The notes below the pieces were generated by a model. That model worked only from the letters and a program-made list of their open reading frames with translations, searched no databases and had not been told where the DNA came from. This document shows, one piece after another, positions 18,916 through 23,402 of a stretch of 23,402 nt of DNA; the first letter of the stretch is position 1, and every line of letters begins with the position of its first letter. Source of the stretch: Nymphaea colorata (lineage: Eukaryota > Streptophyta > Magnoliopsida > Nymphaeales > Nymphaeaceae); assembly GCF_008831285.2 (NCBI RefSeq), contig NW_022204630.1, positions 1-23,402 on the forward strand. The letters run 5' to 3'. The translations under genes and the position numbers were made by a program.

Positions 18916-20444
18916 CTTCCTTCAGACTTTGCGTCTTTTGGGATATTCTCTTTTCTAAAGGTTTTAGTGCTCTTTCTTGCAAAAAGCTATCCAGCTCTGC
19001 AGCTCCACTCCTGGCCTGTTTTTCATTGAGCAGTATCATGTCGAGCACAAGCTCAGCAATCGAAAGGAGAGTCAGTCTCTCTTCCTCTTCAGCTTGGTTC
19101 AGCTTTGCCTCTTCCTGCAACTGCTTCAAAATCACTGTTGAATTGCGAATAAGGTCACCTAAATTAATGCATTTTTACTCTATCCTCGACGCATGGACTA
19201 CTCTGTAAAGTTCCCCAGAGCAATATCAGTGAGGTCGAACTCTTTCAGGATTTGGCAGGTGGCATACCCGTCGTTTAAGTAGTTATGGAAATCCTTCTGG
19301 AACTCTGCATAGATCTCCACTTCTTGCCTGATCCTCATGATGGCTTCCTTTTCGTGGATCCTCTCAATATCCGATTTTTTCTTTTTCAATGAGGACATGA
19401 TGGAAGCTATCAACAGCACGATGTATCGCTAGAAGATGTTCTGCTTGAAGTTGTAGCGATTTAGAAAGGAAAGATTGGTCCTCAGCTACACGCAGACGAA
19501 GTAACGCCAGGATAGCTATTAGAAGTAATTTCTGTTTAGAACTTTGGTTTGCACTGATGGCTAGAGAATAGATGAAGGTTTTTCTGATTTTTATGGCCAG
19601 AATGGAGAGTTTGGAGCTATCGATGGCTGAGGTTTCTCCTAATCGAGCGAAAAGAATCGTTCAAGATCATGCAAGGATGCTCGTTTCTCCTCGCTTACTT
19701 AAAGCATGTGCCTTATCATCTTTTCAGTCTGAGGACTGGCTTTAGTGCAAGGAAAGTTCTCAGTTTTGATTTTACTCAGCAGCTCACGTTATGATTTGGC
19801 AGTCCAAGGAACAGTCCCGTGAACAAGCTCATAGAAGATGATTCCCAGCGACCAGATATCGCATTTAGCTGAATAATCCTTCTTATCCAAGATCTGTGGC
19901 GCCATGTAGATGGGACTGCCAACACACGTCTTGTTTGCGACTGTTGGATCCTTAATAACTTTCGAAAAGCCGAAATCGCATATCTTGAAGAGGCCATTGC
20001 TTATAAGAATATTAGCAGGTTTTAAATCTCGATGAATTGTGTTATTCTTAGCCAGCTCCTGGTACCCACGGACCACTTGCTTCATGATCGTTATGGCTTC
20101 GGCTTCAGGCAAACCGTCTCTTTCCTTTTTCTTTAAGTATTTTTTAAGATCCCCATCCTTGCAATACTCCATGATGATATAGAGTGATCTTTTGGAGTTG
20201 AGGACTTCAAGTAATTGTACAATATTTGGGTGTTTAAATTTGCTTAGGATGCGTATTTCCTCGTGGATGGCTTTTTCGAGGTATGGATCTTTTTCGATGG
20301 TTTTGAAATCAACTTTTTGACTGCTATTTTCTCTTTTGTTGTGTTTTAGAACCCCTCGAAGACCTTGCCGAAGGAGCCCTCTCCCAAGCATTTCTGGGTA
20401 AAGTAGCTATATTTGCCTATGGTCTTTATTGCTCCCTATTCCAT
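18893..20444 (-). CDS. ULK-like Ser/Thr protein kinase with long C-terminal region
   Basis: About 510 aa from ATG 20444 to TGA 18893, with one 20-nt intron (19159-19178) and one missing base in the five-A run opposite 20314-20318. Kinase domain from about residue 12: CLGEGSFGKVFEG, IAVKK with Lys43, alpha-C HEEIRILSKFKHPNIVQL, hinge IIMEYCKDGDLKKYL, IHRDLKPAN with Asp140, CDFGFSK with Asp157, SPIYMAPQIL, DIWSLGIIFYEL, and EKRAS near its end. The APE glutamate is Gln (a genuine CAG codon), a variant I recall in ULK/ATG1-type ciliate kinases. The 250-aa C-terminal region is helical, with NYFEELSWRYFV and a final long coiled coil, compatible with partner binding as in ULK proteins. Active by residue content. 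It may act in autophagy or ciliary signalling, but that is family inference. Confidence 0.88.
19159..19178 (-). other. 20-nt intron in ULK-like kinase
   Basis: Minus-strand GTAAAAATGCATTAATTTAG. Splicing joins GGA TAG A to GT GAC CTT ATT and connects the kinase body with the C-terminal coiled coil VILKQLQEEAKL. Confidence 0.9.
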
Positions 20445-20497
20445 TTATTTTGAATTTGCTATTGATATTTAAAGTTAATTTATAAGCTATCCCATCA

Positions 20498-21486
20498 TCA
20501 TCTGACCAATCCCTCAGTCGACTCCGTCAAACGCTTACGAGGAGTAGGACTGGCATCGCTTTACACCTACTCCTCCTCCCGTTCGGTTATTCGCTGCAGG
20601 TCGGAAACTTTGGAATGGTTGAAGTCTTCGATGAGCTCGTTACAGATCAGGTTGACCTCATCGTTCAAAGACTCCAAGCCGAGACTTACTCCGTGGGAAG
20701 GGATGCTTGCAGGTTAGTGGATGGAGTGCCTTGAAAAAGATTCTGACAGTTTTACTTCTCTGAGCCGTTTTTTGCCCTTAAGGTACGAAAAATCTGTTAG
20801 ACTGACCAAACATTCGTCGATTATGGAGCTTAGCTCAGCCACTTCACTTTGCTACAGCTTCCTTTGCATAGCAATCAGTTAATTCCTTCGCTCTTGGCTT
20901 GTTTGCTTCATTCGAATCCATTCTCTTTTGCACGGGTTTTCTTTGAAATTGGGCCCAAGTTTCCATTCCGGTTCTCTGTTCCAGTTTTGGTCGAAGTTGT
21001 TGGGTGGAAACTGGTGGTTTTCCTTGTTGATGGAAATGCTTTCGGCTAGTGACTTGTTGTGAATGAACTGATTATAGCTAACCTCTTCAATGCTCCATTT
21101 CTTGATCTTCTTGAGCTCCTGGATGGCGAATTCGGCCTATGTGATGTCTTTTGTACGTTGCTGATTGTTTCCTGTAGGGACCCGTATTGCTGCATCATCC
21201 ATGTGTATAATTCCTCGTGCTTGCAATACTCACCGTGGAGCTAAATAATCGATCATTCTACCTTGTTGATGAGCTCTCTGTAGTTTTCCAGGAGGAGGTC
21301 TCTGATGGCGACTCCAACTTTTGTGTTCAAGTGATTGCGTTCATGTAGTCGCATGGCCAGTTCGAACTAGAGTCGGTTCACGAGGTTTTCGCAATGGCTG
21401 CGGACGGTTTCAGCGGATTTGATGGATGTGGAGTACTCTGATGATATTTCTTTGAGAAGGATGACCTTGGGTTCAAGGATATTCAT
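20498..21486 (-). CDS. Unrecognised 322-aa coiled-coil protein
   Basis: ATG 21486 to TGA 20498, with a 21-nt intron at 21241-21261 that contains an in-frame TGA and one missing base at the four-A run opposite 21149-21152. The N-terminal 130 residues are helical (ERNHLNTKVGVAIRDLLLEN, TEAEFAIQELKKIKK). The middle is Asn/Pro/Trp-rich (FPPNNFDQNWNREPEWKL), a second coiled coil follows (ERRNELIAMQRKLEQSE), and an acidic Ser/Thr tail closes the protein (TEREEEE...SPTPRKR). No known domain. It lies in tandem between the ULK-like kinase (53-bp gap) and another unrecognised gene (63-bp gap). Confidence 0.7.
21241..21261 (-). other. 21-nt intron
   Basis: Donor GTAGAATGA and acceptor TATTTAG on the minus strand. 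It contains an in-frame TGA, so it must be removed. It is a multiple of three and one base longer than the other introns, which could be real or a one-base insertion error. Confidence 0.8.
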
Positions 21487-21549
21487 ATTCGAAGTAACTA
21501 AAAATTACATATGCGAGTAAAGTATATCACAAATTTAAATTCAAATCCA

Positions 21550-22425
21550 TCATTACAGAGCCTTCTTCTGGCATTAAATATACAGTCTCCAAAGCCATGG
21601 GTAATCGAACCAAATGTGCTCCAGCAAGCCCCTTGCTGCACGATTTTAAGCCTATTTTAAAGTGGTATCACTGGCCTCGAATTAATATCTTTTCGCTATC
21701 TAGTTGCTGAACTTGTTGCTGAAGATAATAATGGCAGTTACGTGGTAAATGCTCTCCTGGATTGATCGACGATATTCAGGCAGAATGTTTTATATACTTC
21801 TGCAAAACCTGTATATTTAAGTCTTGTGACAAGTTATAGAGGCCATGTAAAGCTATATTTAGCTTTTATCTTGAGGACTAATTCTCGGCCGAGGGAGACA
21901 CACATACATGTAGTCTCTAGCAATCATCTGTTATGTCATTTAGCCTTACTAAAGCTTTGGAGTGCTCAAACTTTCATATGAACTTTCAATCTCAATCTAA
22001 GATTAGCTACAGTCTTAGCCTTTTTTAGGGATCAAGCTAGTCGTTGTGGGGACATTGTACTAGTTGATGATCGTTAGTAAGGTTCTCTTGGCTGTTTATT
22101 TCTCCTGTGGGTAATGACCAATAAAGATTCTATTTGCGAAAAAAAGAAGAAGTTGGTCTTAGGAGTTACTTTTCAACTCATACTGAAGAATAGCTGGGAT
22201 TGCTTTGACCAGATCTTCATTTTGTATTTTGATATTGTATTCGTATAAAAGCTAAAAGATAAGGGCCTGCAGGCAGTTCCTACCGACCTCCTTGAGATAC
22301 AAATTGTCTTCAAGACAATAGTTTTTCACCAAGAGCGAAACCATGCTGGGATATTTGTACATAAAAAAGTAGAAAAGTAATTTTGGCTCAAAAACCCGCA
22401 TTTTCAATATAAAATATCCGAACAT
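21550..22425 (-). CDS. Unrecognised 291-aa protein
   Basis: A clean 292-codon frame from ATG 22425 (in-frame TGA just upstream) to TGA 21550, invisible under the standard code because of about 25 in-frame TAA/TAG. The N-terminus is hydrophobic and aromatic (MFGYFILKMRVFEPKLLFYF) and could be a signal or membrane anchor. The rest is mostly helical with no repeated motif: AIPAILQYELKSNSEDQLLL, an acidic Ser patch (SESEIEIESSYESL), and a helical C-terminus with ARGLLEHIWFDYPWLWRLY. Its long unbroken frame argues that it is real. Function unknown. Confidence 0.72.
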
Positions 22426-22506
22426 GAAAACTCAATTCTTTAAATATTGCGCATGTTCTCAAGGACTGACTACTTTTAAAAATTTAGATAAGCTCCAGCT
22501 AACATA

Positions 22507-23266
22507 TCACTTGTCCTTTTGGCCTTTGGATGCTTGAGCTCCACCGCTTTTGTAGGCTATCATCTGAGCTATAAGGACAATATCCAGCACGATTTGAATG
22601 GAGCCAGTCAGTACGAACTGTATGGGCTGAGACTAAGTGGATTTTTATTTACGTTGTAGATGAAATAGCTAGTCTTGAGAGTGTCATTTATGATCCACAT
22701 GGCAATCATAATCCTACTGACTCCTTCAACGCTTTTGCTCTTGAAATTGGAGTAGATTTGAGGAATGGCCAAGTAGATCTCCACCACTGTTGATGTGTAG
22801 GCAAAGATGTCACCAATTACGGGAATTTGGTAGGAAATAGATAACAAAGTGAAAGCTCCCAGAATAGCACTCAATCCCAATAAAAACAAGACTATATAAT
22901 ACAAAAGTTACTGTACTATTGGAAAGTTTTCCAGTTCCAAAAATTCATGAAAAAGTTTTTGCCTTAAGCAATTTTTTATTTTCTCAAAGCGATGCATTCC
23001 TTGAGAAGACAAGCTTAGTGAATGCTTATGTACATGAAGTATTATGAGCAGGAAGGCCTGGACCAAGAGACTGAAAGCAAATGGACGTATGAACCAGAAG
23101 AATATCTTGAGGATGCTCGTGATCAAGTTCACAGCAGGCACGAATATGGAGAAAGTTCCTATCTTTTTTTATCTTTTCAGTAGAAAAATTTGCTGCACAT
23201 ATCCGTAAAGAGAGAGGACAATGATGGCTATGTTACTTAGAGGCTACTTGTCTAGATTATCAACAT
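22507..23266 (-). CDS. SLC66A2: PQ-loop repeat transporter, SLC66A2 (PQLC1)-like
   Basis: With two 20-nt introns removed (23228-23247 and 22633-22652), ATG 23266 to TGA 22507 codes 239 aa with no frame break. Seven hydrophobic segments fit the PQ-loop fold. The first PQ-loop is degenerate (YGYVQQIFLLKREKKIGTFS) and is followed by NLITSILKIFFWFIRPF, typical of the PQLC1 branch. The second is canonical: YLAIPQIYSNFKSKSVEGVS, with the Pro-Gln pair, then IINDTLKTSYFIYN-SQPIQFVLTGSIQIVLD. SLC66 proteins sit in lysosomal, Golgi or endosomal membranes; some export cationic amino acids or cystine, and PQLC1 is linked to phosphatidylserine flipping at endosomes. The start is only 51 bp from the telomere, so its whole promoter must be within that space. 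Confidence 0.9.
22633..22652 (-). other. 20-nt intron 2 of the PQ-loop gene
   Basis: Minus-strand GTAAATAAAAATCCACTTAG. Unspliced, the frame ends nine codons later; spliced it gives YN-SQPIQFVLTG, the conserved end of the second PQ-loop repeat. Confidence 0.94.
23228..23247 (-). other. 20-nt intron 1 of the PQ-loop gene
   Basis: Minus-strand GTAGCCTCTAAGTAACATAG, phase 1, seven codons after the ATG. No in-frame ATG exists for the PQ-loop frame without it; splicing gives MLIIET-TIIVLSLYGYVQQ. Confidence 0.88.
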
Positions 23267-23317
23267 TGAAAGCAGTATATTTTTATACTATATTAATTAT
23301 ATTTTATTAAAAACTAC
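23267..23317 (-). promoter_or_regulatory. 51-bp subtelomeric promoter and 5' UTR
   Basis: The only DNA between ATG 23266 and the telomere. It is about 85% AT, with a TATAAAAATATA stretch (minus strand) 10-22 bp before the start codon and an ATTAAT run. Promoter role is inferred from position. Confidence 0.55.
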
Positions 23318-23402
23318 GGGGTTGGGGTTGGGGTTGGGGTTGGGGTTGGGGTTGGGGTTGGGGTTGGGGTTGGGGTTGGGGTTGGGGTTGGGGTTGGGGT
23401 TG
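23318..23402. repeat. Right telomere, G4T2 repeats
   Basis: About 14 perfect GGGGTT units run to the last base, the complement of the left-end C4A2. With both ends capped, the window is a whole chromosome of about 23.2 kb of unique DNA. Confidence 0.98.

Noticed and set aside
1-23402. CRISPR array, prophage, insertion sequence or bacterial operon
   Set aside because: No direct-repeat/spacer pattern, transposase or Shine-Dalgarno-type arrangement; telomeres, introns and reassigned stops show a ciliate nuclear chromosome.
1-23402. Tetrahymena/Paramecium code (TAA/TAG = Gln)
   Set aside because: It would put Gln at the kinase alpha-C position and in RDLKPxN and the carrier xxEG motif, where Glu is nearly invariant.

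Overview
This is a complete, telomere-capped macronuclear minichromosome of a ciliate. The left end (1-78) is C4A2 repeats and the right end (23318-23402) is G4T2 repeats. Coding frames are full of in-frame TAA and TAG, and TGA is the only stop. At invariant positions TAA/TAG stand where glutamate is required: the kinase alpha-C Glu, the Glu of RDLKPEN, and the Glu of the mitochondrial-carrier xxEG motif. This matches the peritrich nuclear code (UAA and UAG = Glu, translation table 30) rather than the Tetrahymena/Paramecium code (Gln). An oligohymenophorean ciliate, probably a peritrich, is the best inference. Species is not identifiable. All coding calls below use that code.

Layout: about 20 genes are packed with gaps of mostly 20-170 bp, and both outermost genes come within about 50 bp of a telomere. 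Left arm (0.1-10.4 kb): mostly minus-strand coiled-coil or unrecognised proteins, one EF-hand protein, one plus-strand coiled-coil gene (3.4-4.5 kb) and a clear SSNA1/DIP13 homologue (8.4-8.8 kb). Centre (10.4-16.6 kb): an MKK-like pseudokinase, a four-pass membrane RING-H2 ubiquitin ligase, an ADP/ATP-carrier-like mitochondrial carrier, and an AGC-family kinase. Right arm (16.7-23.3 kb, almost all minus): a small Cys/His protein, a ZSWIM2-like SWIM-RING-ZZ-RING ubiquitin ligase, a ULK-like kinase, two unrecognised proteins, and a PQ-loop (SLC66A2/PQLC1-like) transporter beside the telomere.

Introns are tiny and uniform. Nine well-supported ones are exactly 20 nt and a tenth is 21 nt, all GTA...AG. 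Because 20 is not a multiple of three, each must be removed to keep frame. Separately, many genes carry single-base frame breaks, most of them at short homopolymers and most often one base too short. These look like consensus errors in a long-read or amplified assembly, but they cluster in the genes between 8.8 and 12.3 kb and should be checked before any programmed frameshifting or pseudogenisation is inferred.

The genes do not form an obvious pathway. Several (SSNA1, coiled-coil and EF-hand proteins) are of the kind that build basal bodies and cilia, and three kinase-fold genes plus two RING ligases suggest signalling, but co-location in a ciliate chromosome does not imply co-function.
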